A stretch of DNA of 28,436 nucleotides from Chrysochromulina tobinii. Its lineage: Eukaryota > Haptophyta > Prymnesiales > Chrysochromulinaceae. The translations under genes were made by a program, and so were the position numbers. A model generated the notes under the pieces. It did not search any database. It saw only the letters and a list, made by a program, of their open reading frames with translations, and was not told the origin of the DNA. Shown piece by piece: positions 15,926 through 25,045 of this stretch (the first letter of the stretch is position 1; each line of letters starts with the position of its first letter). The stretch lies in NCBI GenBank assembly GCA_001275005.1, contig JWZX01003016.1, positions 1-28,436 of the forward strand, given 5' to 3'.

Positions 15926-16827
15926 CTTCTAGCGAGTACAGCCGAATCGCGCCGAGCGAATTTGCCCCGCGCGTGCGTCGGCTCGCCTTCACCGGCACGT
16001 ACCGGTAAACTTACGTGTAAACCTGGTCGCGTACCGGTACCCGGTAGGTCGCGCGTAGAAACAAAAATTGCAAGGTTCATCAAGCGACACAAGCCGCCTG
16101 GTGAGCGCGACAACCCTGTCCCTGCTAAAGGCCTAAAGCTGGACCAGGCTTAAGAACATTGCGGTGTGGTGTGGGAAAGTGGGAGGGAGCGCGGGCAATT
16201 GAGCGCGGGAGCGGGAGGCGGGAAACTCAATAGAGACGAGCCTCACTCTTACCCGTTACAAACCCGTTACCCCCGCCGGGACCAATTCCGGCCACCGAAT
16301 GACCGAAATATGCCAATTGGCCGGGACGCACACACATTCACACGGGACGGACACACAGATCGCACAGACGAACCTCACAGCGTCTGTAGTTAGTCTGTAG
16401 AGCGTCACAACGTCACCTCACCGCACCGCCTTGCCTCCCAGAACCGGGAAGCCGTACTTATACACTACTTATACACTACTTATACACTCAATAAAAATTA
16501 AGGGAAAAATCGGCATTGGCCAAATAAATAGCCGCATTTGCCGCTATGGCCGCAGAGGTAGGCCGACGCCAAAGATGGGTTGCCATGCGGCCCTCCGAGC
16601 GCAAGGGCCCGAGCGGTCGAGTGAGAACGTGAACCAACGTGAACGAGTGAGGGCCCCGGAGGCCGGAGCGAGCGCAGCTTGCAGCGTGCATGTGTCACGT
16701 CGCGAGAGAGTGGGTTGCACGCAACATCCCGAGAAGGATTCTTGAACAGGTTGAAGTTGACGCGTTGAACTCAACTTTCAAACCGAAGTGAACGCCCGGA
16801 ACGACGCCTATCGACCGGAGGGATTTC
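15926..16827. other. Intergenic spacer, no gene recognised
   Basis: About 900 bp lie between the GT47 start (or a missing first exon) and the ARM-repeat gene. An upstream GT47 exon encoding a membrane anchor could lie here on the minus strand, but I could not identify one. The spacer has an 11-bp tandem repeat (16456-16488), followed by an A/T-rich stretch. An imperfect inverted repeat (TTGAAGTTGA with TCAACTTTCAA) lies at 16751-16781, about 50 bp upstream of the ARM gene start. Confidence 0.5.
16456..16488. repeat. 11-bp tandem repeat, three perfect copies
   Basis: The unit ACTTATACACT occurs at 16456, 16467 and 16478, followed by CAATAAAAATTAAGG. It is A/T-rich in an otherwise GC-rich region, about 340 bp upstream of the ARM-repeat gene. 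Confidence 0.95.
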
Positions 16828-17643
16828 ATGGAGGACTATCCGGGTTCGCTGGCTCAGGGCTCAGTTCTGTTCTCGGACTCGGCGGACTGGGAGGCTCACG
16901 CGGGCCCCCTCGACGTGAAGATGCGTCGTCCTAGCTTTGTGCCAACTCTGGTGAAGATGGCAAGCACAGGCCGACCGGCGGAGAAGCTGGCGGCGGCTCG
17001 CGCGCTCACGCTGCTCACCTCTGAGAACACGGCGACGCATGACGTCAACGAGAATCGCACCTCGATCGTGAGCGCGAAAGGACACAAGGCGCTGCTTGCC
17101 ATGCTGTCCGAAAACGACTCTCTGGCCAACCTGGCGGCGCCGGACACGACCGTGTTCCTGGCGCGCGAGGCAGCGGCTGCGGCGCTGGCCAACCTGTGCG
17201 CTTCCGCGGACGGGCGCGAGGCCGTGGTTGGCGCAAGCGGCATCACGGTGCTCGTGGCGGCGCTGGTGCGGGAGGAGGCCGAGGAGCTGCTCAAGTACTG
17301 CTGCGGCGCACTGGGCAACCTCGCCTCCGAGAACCAGGATGCGATTGCGGCGGCGGGCGGCATTGAGGCGCTCATCTCACTGGCCAAGGCCGTCGGGATC
17401 AAGGAGGAGGACGAAGAGGGCTGCGAGAAGGCGAGTCTCGACGAGGCCGAGGAGGACAATGGGCTCGAGATCAATGCGTCGATCGCGCTTCGCAAGCTAG
17501 CTATCGACAACGCGCCCAACTACAAAAAGATGAAGGAGGCGCTGACGGAGTCGATGCTCCGTTACTTTCTGCACGCCGAGCTGCCGCCCGAGGGTCTCGT
17601 GCCCGAGGAGGAGCGTGCGCCGCCCGATGCCTTTGTGAGCTGA
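16828..17643 (+). CDS. Armadillo-repeat protein
   Basis: A single exon encodes 271 residues from the ATG at 16828. Armadillo-type helical repeats are visible: KLAAARALTLLTSEN, AREAAAAALANLCASADGREAVVGASGITVLVAAL, and LKYCCGALGNLASENQDAIAAAGGIEALISLA, each with the typical 'A.AL.NLa......I...GgI..Lv.Ll' pattern. An acidic insert (EEDEEGCEKASLDEAEED) precedes a final repeat (INASIALRKLAIDNAPN). ARM arrays form superhelical protein-binding surfaces; this short protein carries no other domain, so no specific role can be assigned. There is no targeting signal. Confidence 0.85.
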   Translation: MEDYPGSLAQGSVLFSDSADWEAHAGPLDVKMRRPSFVPTLVKMASTGRPAEKLAAARALTLLTSENTATHDVNENRTSIVSAKGHKALLAMLSENDSLANLAAPDTTVFLAREAAAAALANLCASADGREAVVGASGITVLVAALVREEAEELLKYCCGALGNLASENQDAIAAAGGIEALISLAKAVGIKEEDEEGCEKASLDEAEEDNGLEINASIALRKLAIDNAPNYKKMKEALTESMLRYFLHAELPPEGLVPEEERAPPDAFVS

Positions 17644-18433
17644 GAGAGGAGGCGGCTGCTCCCACCGCCAGGGGCTTCCGCTTTGCCTTCTGCTTTGCCG
17701 CTCGGCGCTCTTGTTCTGGTGTACACGAGCCATGATTGCATGCTTCTAGGCGGCGCGCGCAGGCAGTGATCGCATCTGGGATGGCGAGGGGCACGTTGCT
17801 GGGAGGGACGCTAGGCAGGCGCTCATCATCGTGGCGGGCGATCATATCGTTCGCGCGCGCTGCCCCGAGTCCGCTCTCCCTCGACGCCGCGGCGTGCAGC
17901 CCTAGGACGAGAGCCACAGAGCGCACAGAGGGACGCGGGAGCCCGTGCCGCGCTGCAGCGGGTGCCCTCCGCCCTCGGGGCACGCCCTGGGCGCGCTGCG
18001 GGGGAATGCGGCAGGCGTGGACGTGTCCGACTTGGCGCTTACAGACGACTGCACAGACGGTGTCGCACTCCGGTCTCCGCTCGCAGGCGCAGTGCGGTTG
18101 AGCGGAGTGTGCAGTGTCGTGGCACGCAGATCGCGACGGTGTCGGCGGTCCGTGCGGCGCGGCGAAATCGTCGACGCCGCGACATTCTTGGTTCTACGAT
18201 TAGTAAACCCACTACAGTAAACGAATGACGAAACTGAAAAGAGTCTGTGTAATGTCGTAACGCGGCTCCTACCCACACGGCATGCACTGAGCAGCCTTGA
18301 GGACGGCAAGCCTTCGCTTTCGGTGAAGAAGTGAGGTGAGAGGACGACAGCAGATCGGATGCGTGAGGTTTGGACGGTGCCCCTTGGGTGCCGTGACCTG
18401 TGCCTTGTATGTGGGCGGGCGTGGGCTCCGGTC
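17644..18433. other. Convergent spacer between ARM and coiled-coil genes
   Basis: This 790-bp interval separates two convergent stop codons. I see no domain, tRNA or repeat of note. ORFs in it are short and overlap each other on both strands. Much of it is presumably 3' UTR. Confidence 0.45.
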
Positions 18434-21400
18434 TCAGCGGCGTGGCGCGGAGCCCGAGCGCACGTCCAGAGGCGCACCTGACGGCGGCCGGCGTGCGCCG
18501 CCGCCCGTGCTCGATGCGCGCGCGCGCGGCTCGCCACGTGGAGAGTGGGTGGCGAGGGAGGCCTCGAGGGTGCGGAGCTCGGCGGTTATGGTCGCGACGG
18601 TGGCGTGGTGGTTGAGCAGCGCGTCACGGCTGGCGGCGGCGAGGAGGCGGCGCGAGTCCTCGACGCCCTCGACCGCCGACCGACTCGCCGTGCGTGCGGC
18701 GAGCAGCTGCTTGCGAAGCAGCTCCGCCTCAGCTGCGCGCCCCTGAGCCAGCTCCGCCTGCTCATCGCGCTGCTGGTTTGCCTCTGCCACGCGGCTGGCG
18801 AGCACGGCGCACTGCTGCTGCCGCTCCGCCGCCGCCTTGTCGGCCATCGCCTTCTCGCCTCGCAGCGTGCTCAGCTGATGCTGCAGCGAGGCCACCTCCC
18901 GCAGCACCTCCGCACGCGATGCCTCGCCGCGTGGCGTGCCTGGCGCCTCGCCCCCAGGCAGAAGCAGCATCGTGCCCCCGCTGCCACCGCTGCCGCCGCC
19001 GCTCTGGCCGGCGGGCGGGGCAGCCTCGTGCGAGGGCGAGCGATCCTTTGCCCCGTACGAAGCGACGCGCAAGCCCGTGCGCTCGTCACGTGGAGGCCGA
19101 GGAGGCGGCAGCCCACTCGAGTTCCATTCGGGCTGTCGCAAAGTACCGTCCTCGAGCCGCACCACGCTGCCGCCGCCGCTGGCACTCCAGCTCGTCTGCC
19201 CGGCGGGGCGGCCTGCTTCACGCGGCGAGCTGGGCGCCGACGCCGCCACGGACTCGTCATCGCACTCCCCGCCCAACTGGCCCGAACGACCTGGCGACGC
19301 GTCGCCGCGGCGCGAGGCGGCGAGGCGCAGCTTGGCGACGCGGTTTCGCTGGATCTGGACCTCGGCGAGGACGCGCTCGTACGCGGCCTGCACGCGCGCG
19401 TGCTCGAGATGTGACTCGTTCATCGCCGTCGCCGCGCGTGCCGCCGCCTTCTCGGCGGCGTGAGTACGCTCTGCATACTCGGCGCACACGCGACGGCAAC
19501 CCTCGAGCTCGTGACGACACTGCATGAGCTCCTTGGCCATGAAAGCCTCCTGGTTCAGCCCACCGCCGCCGCCGCCGCCGCCACCGCCGCCGCCGCGGCC
19601 AGCGCCGCGGGGCGTCGAGTCCTCGCCGTAGCCCTCGCGCTGCTGCTGATCGCGCTTCGATCGGTCTGTGAAGTGACCCCCTGTGAAGAGGCCACCGCCG
19701 CTGCCGCGCTGGCTGGCCGCGCCGCCAAAGCCGCCGCTCGGAGGGCCGGGGGCGACGGAGACGCGGGGTGTCGAGCGCGCGGAGCTGTTCGCCGAGAGGG
19801 GTGGCGGCAGGCCGCCGAGGGCGAGCATGAAGCCCTTGTGCCCAAAGATCCACGACTCCATCGCATGGATCTCCGTCGCGAGGACGGCACGCTGCGCCTC
19901 GAGGGCACCGATTAGCTTCTGCTTCTCCTCGCGTGCGTGCACTAGCTCGACGGCACGCGCGGCGAGCTGCCGCTGCAGTGCCGTGCACTCGGCCGCGCGC
20001 GCCTGCAGCCGCTGCATCATCGCCTGCGCCGCCACCTTTTGCACATCCAATTGCTCCTCGGCCACCGTCCTGGCCGCCGCCGCCGCATCGCCCGCCGCCT
20101 TGAGGCCATCAACCTTTGAGCGAAGCAGTCGCAGCTCTCGCTCGCATCGCATGCGCTCGGCCTGCTGGGTGCGCAGCTGCACGCGCGTCGCCTCGAGCGT
20201 TCGCCTCATCACGTCCGCCTCCCGGCCGTCACGCTCCTCCACCTCCACGCTCCCCGGCCCGAGGCCGCCAGGCCCGAGGCCGCGCATCGGCACGCCCCGA
20301 GGTACGTTCGGGCTCGCTGCGTCGTTCTCGGTGGCGCCGCTCGCGTGCAGCTGCAGCTGACGCGTACGCTCGACCAGCTGCGCTTGCAGGTGCTTGCACT
20401 GCGCCTGCGCCTTGCGCAGCTTCTCCTTCGCCAGCTCCTCGCGCTCCACCGCTTGATCGCGCTCGACGCCCAGGGCAGCCTCCACCTGCTCGTGGGAGAG
20501 CACTTGCTCGCGTAGCATGCGCACCGTGTCGAGCAGCTCGCTCGGCCCGCTGCCGCCGCCGCCCTCGGCCGTGGCCTCGTCGCCGCTGCCCTCGTCACTG
20601 CCATCGCCCACGTCCACCTCGAGCGCCCCCGCGGGCGCGGGCGCAGGCGCGGAGACGGGCATCATCAGGGCAGCGTTGATCTTACGCTGCTCATCAAGAC
20701 GCGAGCGCACCTCGTCGAGCGCCGCCAGGTGCGCCGCCGCCGCCGCCGCCGCCGCCGCACGGTAAGCCTCCACCTCCGCACACGTCGCCTCGTCCGCTGC
20801 CTTCTCGGCTGCGCGTGCGGCCTCGAGCTGCTCGCCTGTGGAACGCGCTTCCTCTCGCGCAGCCGCCGCCTCCTCACGCGCGCGATTCCGCTCGGTGCGC
20901 AGCGTCGCGTTCGCATTCGTCAGCCGCTGCTTCTCCGCTTCCAAGCTCGCCAGCTGCCGATGCAGCCGGGTGTGCTCGGTAGCCGCCTCCTTGGCCGCAG
21001 CCTCGTCCACAATGGCCTGGTGCGCAGCTGTCTTGCTCGGGGGCACGCTCGAGGCGCTCGCGCCTTGCTCGAGGCGCTCCTTGTCGGCACGCAGCGTCGC
21101 CACCTGCGCGCGTAGCTTCGCGATCACGTCGCGGTAGCGCGCTGCCTCCGCGTTGCATGCGGCGAGCTCCTCGGCCGCCATCGCCGCCGCCGCCATGCCC
21201 GTGCTCGAGCCGCTCCGCATCTGCGCACGCAGCTCGTCGATCTGCTCGCGGAAGGCATCGGCCTGATCCTGCTGTGCAGCCTGTCGCGCGTCCAGCTGCG
21301 CGTCCGCCAAAGCCATCTCGCGCAGCAGCACCTCCGCTTCCGCCTGCAGCCGCCGCTCGTTGAACACGCGATGCTGAATCTGCTCGGGCGTGCCGCCGAC

Positions 21401-21486
21401 GCGCTTGGGCACGGCGAGCTTTTCGAGCCGTGGCGTCGCGAGCGGGACTTGCTTTCGCGGCGTGGACTGCTGTGATGATGTCGTGG

Positions 21487-21559
<73 letters not shown>

Positions 21560-21745
21560 AGCTGCGACGACGGCAGCCATTCGAGAGGCTGCGGCCATGG
21601 GCCCCCGCGGTGATGCAGGCAAGGGCCGGCCCGTCGGACCCGATCCGCTGCCGACACCGCTCGTCGCGCGTGGCATCGTTGTTCCCGCTTGAGGCACCTC
21701 GCCCACGCCGCTCATCGCAATGGCAAAGGCGGACGAGAAGGACAT
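18434..21745 (-). CDS. Large coiled-coil protein with polyglutamine tract
   Basis: A single open frame of 1103 codons starts at the ATG at 21745; a second in-frame ATG at 21715 would remove 10 residues. An N-terminal Gly/Pro/Ser region leads into 23 consecutive Gln codons (all CAG), then a short basic stretch. Most of residues 100-660 is heptad-rich Ala/Glu/Gln/Arg helix (for example LEAEKQRLTNANATLRTERN and EALGVERDQAVEREELAKEK), predicting long coiled coils. A low-complexity Gly-rich insert (about 14 Gly) precedes a second coiled-coil block (YERVLAEVQIQRNRVAKLR), and a third block lies near the C-terminus (VLREVASLQHQLSTLRGEKA). I recognise no catalytic domain. A structural role at centrosome, flagellar base or membrane tether is possible but unproven. 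It shares a short divergent promoter with the START-like gene. Confidence 0.8.
21488..21556 (-). repeat. (CTG)23 trinucleotide repeat encoding polyglutamine
   Basis: Twenty-three uninterrupted CTG triplets on the plus strand read as CAG on the coding strand and give 23 Gln near residue 64 of the coiled-coil protein. There are no interruptions, which usually means recent expansion and length instability. Confidence 0.95.
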
Positions 21746-21887
21746 GGGGAGTTGGAGGGCGAAATTTTCGACACGAAACTGTGAACATGAACAGCTTAAA
21801 ACAGTGCCTGTGAGTCAGCGGTCAGATCACTCACTCGGCCATCTATTCCTCTGTCCTCTGTATTTTTTTTCGTTTCCAACTTTGGCC
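21746..21887. promoter_or_regulatory. 142-bp divergent promoter region
   Basis: The interval separates the coiled-coil gene ATG (minus strand, 21745) from the START-like gene ATG (21888). It includes an A/T-richer stretch with a T8 run at about 21863-21870. It must contain both transcription starts unless 5' UTR introns exist. I see no named element. Confidence 0.4.
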
Positions 21888-21971
21888 ATGTTCATCGTAG
21901 CCCTCGTGCTGCTCGCGGGCAGCGCGACTTTCCTGGCCTCACCGCCCAGCGCCGCCGCGCTGCTGCGCGGC

Positions 21972-22032
<61 letters not shown>

Positions 22033-22062
22033 TCGGCGTCGGCGTCGGCAGCAGCAGCAGCG

Positions 22063-22093
<31 letters not shown>

Positions 22094-22829
22094 CAGCAGC
22101 AGCGGAATCTTCGCTGCTTGCTCGTATGGAGCGGCGCCTGCGCTCGAGCCGCTGTCTCCGCGCTCGCGAGCAGTGGCGCGGGCGCGCGAGCTGACGCGCC
22201 GGCGCGCGCGCGTGCCGGTGAGCCAGTTCAGCCCGTTTGACGCCATCGGGCTGGGCCGCACCGGCGATAGGAGGACCTCCTCCAAGGGAGGCGTGGTGGT
22301 CGACATCCTGACGACTGGCATCAACAGCCGGTGCATCTCGGCCAGCGTCATCGCGGACGCGGCTCCCAGCAAGGTCTGGGCCATCCTGACCGACTACGAC
22401 AACCTCGCCACGCACGTGCCCAACCTCATCCAGTCAAGGCGTCGGCCGCACCCGACGGGCGGCATTCGACTCTTCCAGGAAGGGGCTCAGAAGATCGTCG
22501 GCTTCGACTTTCGCGCATCGCTCACGATGGACATGACCGAGGTCACCGAGGAAGGCGCGCTTCGGCCCTCGCGCATCCTGTTCGAACTCGTCGAGTCGGC
22601 GATGTTTGCGAGCTTCGATGGCGAGTGGCGGGTGCAGCCCTACTCGCGCGTCCGCAGCCTTGCCGACCCGAGCAAGTACGAGTACAAGTCCAAGCTCTCG
22701 TACCGCGTTAACATCACGCCCAAAGGGCTCGTGCCAGTGCCTGCGCTCGAGTGGCGCATCCGCGAGGACGTGCCCGTCAACTTGCTCGCCGTCAAGGCTG
22801 CCTCCGAGAAGCTCGCGCGGGCCAGTTGA
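21888..22829 (+). CDS. START/COQ10-like (polyketide cyclase superfamily) protein with signal peptide
   Basis: From the ATG at 21888 it has 313 residues; the frame is open to 21720, but the leader MFIVALVLLAGSATFLASP beginning here is a clear hydrophobic signal. Serine runs encoded by AGC repeats follow (residues about 30-72). The rest is a SRPBCC-fold domain: VVVDILTTGINSRCISASVIADAAPSKVWAILTDYDNLATHVPNL, then RLFQEGAQKIVGFDFRASLTMDMTE and a C-terminal helix RIREDVPVNLLAVKAASEKL. It resembles plastid 'polyketide cyclase/dehydrase and lipid transport' proteins of plants and the COQ10 ubiquinone-binding family. The role is likely binding a hydrophobic ligand (lipid, quinone or pigment) in the plastid or another organelle. 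The ligand cannot be told from sequence. Confidence 0.8.
21975..22103 (+). repeat. (AGC)n repeat encoding poly-serine
   Basis: Nineteen AGC codons (21975-22031) are followed by three GTCGGC units and a second AGC run interrupted by one GGC and one AGT. It lies just after the signal peptide of the START-like protein. On the plus strand it is the complementary motif class (CAG) to the CTG tract at 21488-21556. Confidence 0.95.
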
Positions 22830-22985
22830 GAGCCCTGAGACGGCCGCTCAGAGGCAGACGATGCGCGCGCAGCGCAAGGTTGAAACGAAGAGAGAGCTGA
22901 GTGCATACCATGCGATGGAGTCCATCGAGCTGACCATTCCTGGAGCGAGATCGTGTGCCCAAGTCGGCGCCTTTTTATTTATTAA

Positions 22986-23846
22986 ATGGCCATCCTCGGT
23001 TCATCAGCTCTCGCTCTGGCGCAGAGCTCACTGCCGCCGGCCGCCACGCGACTCGGCAGCGTCGCTCGCGTTACGGCCGTGCTCTTGTCCCTCACCGCCT
23101 CCTCATCACCCGCACCACCCGATGGTGGCCTCGCCGCGCCGCCAAGTAAGTACGGCGGCCACATGGGCGGCCGGTCAATCGGCAAGAGGAAGATCCGACA
23201 CCACGTCAATCCTCTCAAGGACACGCACCAGGCCAAGCTCCAGCTCGAGGAGCGCTGGCCCGAGCGGCTCTTCGCACGCCCCGAGCTGCCGCTGCACGTG
23301 GACATCGGGTGCGCTCGTGGCCTCTTCTGCCTTGACCTGGCGTCGTCGAGCGCCGAGGCGAACGTGCTCGGGCTCGAGATCCGCGCGGCGCTGGCCGATG
23401 CGGCCACGGAGGATGCGCAGCGCTTCGGTCTGCACAACGCCGCCTTCCTCGCGTGCAACGCGAACACCAATCTCGACGAAATCCTGCGGCTCGCGACGCC
23501 GTGTACGCCACTGCGCTCTGTCTCGATCCAGTTCCCCGACCCGTGGTTCAAGAGCAAGCACCACAAGCGGCGCGTGGTGCAGCCCGACCTCGTGCGCGCC
23601 ATCGCGCGCCATCTGCCGCCCGGCGGCTGGCTCTTCTTCCAGAGCGATGTGCTCGACCTCTCCGAGGGCGCGCGGCACGTCATCCGCTCCGTCGAGGGCA
23701 CTGGGCTGCGCGACGTGCGCGAGAGCGAGACGGACTGGCTCGCACCCAAGCCGGATGCGCTGCTGCACGTGAGCACCGAACGCGAGCGCGCGAGCGAGGC
23801 GCTCGGCCGCCCCATTTACCGCGCGTGCTTCCTCAAGGAAGGCTAG
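22986..23846 (+). CDS. TRMB: tRNA (guanine-N7-)-methyltransferase, TrmB family
   Basis: The 286-residue single-exon enzyme methylates G46 of tRNA at N7 using S-adenosylmethionine. The SAM-binding motif is VDIGCARGLFCLDLA (about 105-119), followed by LGLEIR (about 128-133). The TrmB signature FPDPWFKSKHHKRRVVQ is at about 183-199, and the C-terminal TDW motif appears as SETDW. The family is usually 210-270 residues; the extra N-terminus (MAILGSSALALAQSSLPPAATRL onward) is Ala/Ser-rich and hydrophobic, suggesting organelle targeting. The ATG follows an A/T-rich stretch TTTTTATTTATTAA at 22971-22985. The bacterial-type single-subunit form, unlike the nuclear METTL1 type, also fits a plastid or mitochondrial role. 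Confidence 0.92.
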   Translation: MAILGSSALALAQSSLPPAATRLGSVARVTAVLLSLTASSSPAPPDGGLAAPPSKYGGHMGGRSIGKRKIRHHVNPLKDTHQAKLQLEERWPERLFARPELPLHVDIGCARGLFCLDLASSSAEANVLGLEIRAALADAATEDAQRFGLHNAAFLACNANTNLDEILRLATPCTPLRSVSIQFPDPWFKSKHHKRRVVQPDLVRAIARHLPPGGWLFFQSDVLDLSEGARHVIRSVEGTGLRDVRESETDWLAPKPDALLHVSTERERASEALGRPIYRACFLKEG

Positions 23847-24089
23847 GCGGGCTTCGAGGTTCGAGCGCGTTCTCGCTTCTCGGTCGGCGAGGATATTGAA
23901 CGGCGATTCTGTACTTTGTTTATATGATATACTAGATTGTAAACGTGCTCCTGCGCATGGGCTCTGGGAACGCGCGCACTGCGGGACCGCACTATACCCA
24001 TGTAACAAGCGCCTTGACCTCAGGGAATTTGTAGTCTTGTGACACAGATAGAGACCGGTGTCACTTTCTCTAGACCGAGGCGTTCACGC
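23847..24089. other. Convergent spacer between TrmB and Orai-like genes
   Basis: This 243-bp interval holds both 3' ends. It includes an A/T-rich stretch (TTGTTTATATGATATACTAG near 23917-23936). I see no gene in it. Confidence 0.5.
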
Positions 24090-24770
24090 TCACACGTCGT
24101 ACGTGCCACGCCTTGCCTTGTTACCCGAGGCGCCGAGCAGGCCGCCGCTCTCGAACTTCGGATCATAGTCGTCCGCGCTCGCCAGGGCGCCCTCGCTGGG
24201 TACTGCGGGCGACGCCATGATGTCGCGAAAGGAGATGACCTCCTCGGGCGAGAGGCCAAATTTGACCGAGAGACGCCACGCCTGCCGCATGATGATGAAG
24301 ATGGCCCACGAGATGCCGAGCGTGGCGACCGCGGCGACCTCGAGCGTCATCAGGATCCACGCGGCGGACATGAGTGAAAGGAGGGTACTGATGAGCCCCA
24401 CTCCGAAGCAGCTGAAGATGAACGTTCGCTCGTCGTGCATTCCGTCGACCGCCTGATCCATCGAGCCGTCCTTGCCGCGCAGCGCCTTGCCCGAGCCCCA
24501 CACGGACACGAAGGTGGTGCACGCGGTGCACAGCAGGTTGGCGCAGACAGAGGTGACGACGAAGATGTGCAGGAACGCCTTCTGCGCGTAGAAGGCATTG
24601 TGCGGCAGGTCGATCTCCGCAAAGCTCGTCATCGCAAAGCCAGCGAGCACGGCGGACTGCGTGCCGACCGCATTGAAGTTCTCGTTGAAGAGCGTGAGCT
24701 CTTTCTCGCGCAGCTGGATGGCGCGCTGCTTGACCGTCGAGCGGAGTAGCAGCTTGTCCGCAGCAAGCAT
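24090..24770 (-). CDS. Four-helix membrane protein, candidate Orai-like calcium channel
   Basis: The ATG at 24770 gives 226 residues; the frame extends 10 codons upstream from a GTG. Four hydrophobic helices are visible: about 34-52 (NAVGTQSAVLAGFAMTSFAE), 62-88 (AFLHIFVVTSVCANLLCTAC), 115-142 (TFIFSCFGVGLISTLLSLMS) and 144-168 (LEVAAVATLGISWAIFIIM). Helix 1 matches the Orai pore helix pattern SA-x-L-x-GFAM-x4-E-x2-L, with Gly44-Phe45 and Glu52 spaced exactly as Orai1 Gly98-Phe99 and Glu106, the selectivity filter. A charged helix (KQRAIQLREKEL) precedes it, and four helices is the Orai number. Outside helix 1 I see little identity, so this is a candidate. The short cytosolic tail has a SPEEVISFRDIM segment. 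Other uncharacterised four-helix protist proteins are the alternative. Confidence 0.55.
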   Translation of the reverse strand: MLAADKLLLRSTVKQRAIQLREKELTLFNENFNAVGTQSAVLAGFAMTSFAEIDLPHNAFYAQKAFLHIFVVTSVCANLLCTACTTFVSVWGSGKALRGKDGSMDQAVDGMHDERTFIFSCFGVGLISTLLSLMSAAWILMTLEVAAVATLGISWAIFIIMRQAWRLSVKFGLSPEEVISFRDIMASPAVPSEGALASADDYDPKFESGGLLGASGNKARRGTYDV

Positions 24771-25045
24771 GACAGCGGGCGCAAAAAAGCCGAGGTGCAC
24801 GCGCGATGCAAACAGTATGCAAACAAGCCCTTCTGGCGCGCGCTTGCTCGACGCCGCGACGTGTCTGCGAACGTTGCGAAGACGCTGCGTCGAGCACTCG
24901 TGTTAGCGTCTAGTTTACAAAACCCTTGTGCGCCTCCCCATGCTGGTCGCTGTTTTTCATGCCTCGCGCGCTGCTGTTCTCTCGAGAGTCTGGCCCGTGC
25001 GTGGATGCCTGACCTCCGTGCCTCTGTGCCTGCTCAGGTATCACC
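24771..25045. promoter_or_regulatory. Divergent spacer upstream of Orai-like and QCR7 genes
   Basis: About 275 bp separate the two starts. The sequence TGCTCAGGTATCACC just before the QCR7 ATG contains a plausible acceptor (CTCAG), so a 5' UTR intron is possible. No named promoter element is seen. Confidence 0.35.

Noticed and set aside
17902-18537. 211-codon minus-strand ORF in the convergent spacer
   Set aside because: It is Arg/Ser/Thr-rich without motifs and overlaps the coiled-coil gene end in another frame. I see no support for a gene.
20874-21788. 304-codon minus-strand ORF overlapping the coiled-coil gene
   Set aside because: It is a frame shadow of the polyQ gene (the repeat reads as polyAla) with atypical Arg/Ala content and no heptad pattern.
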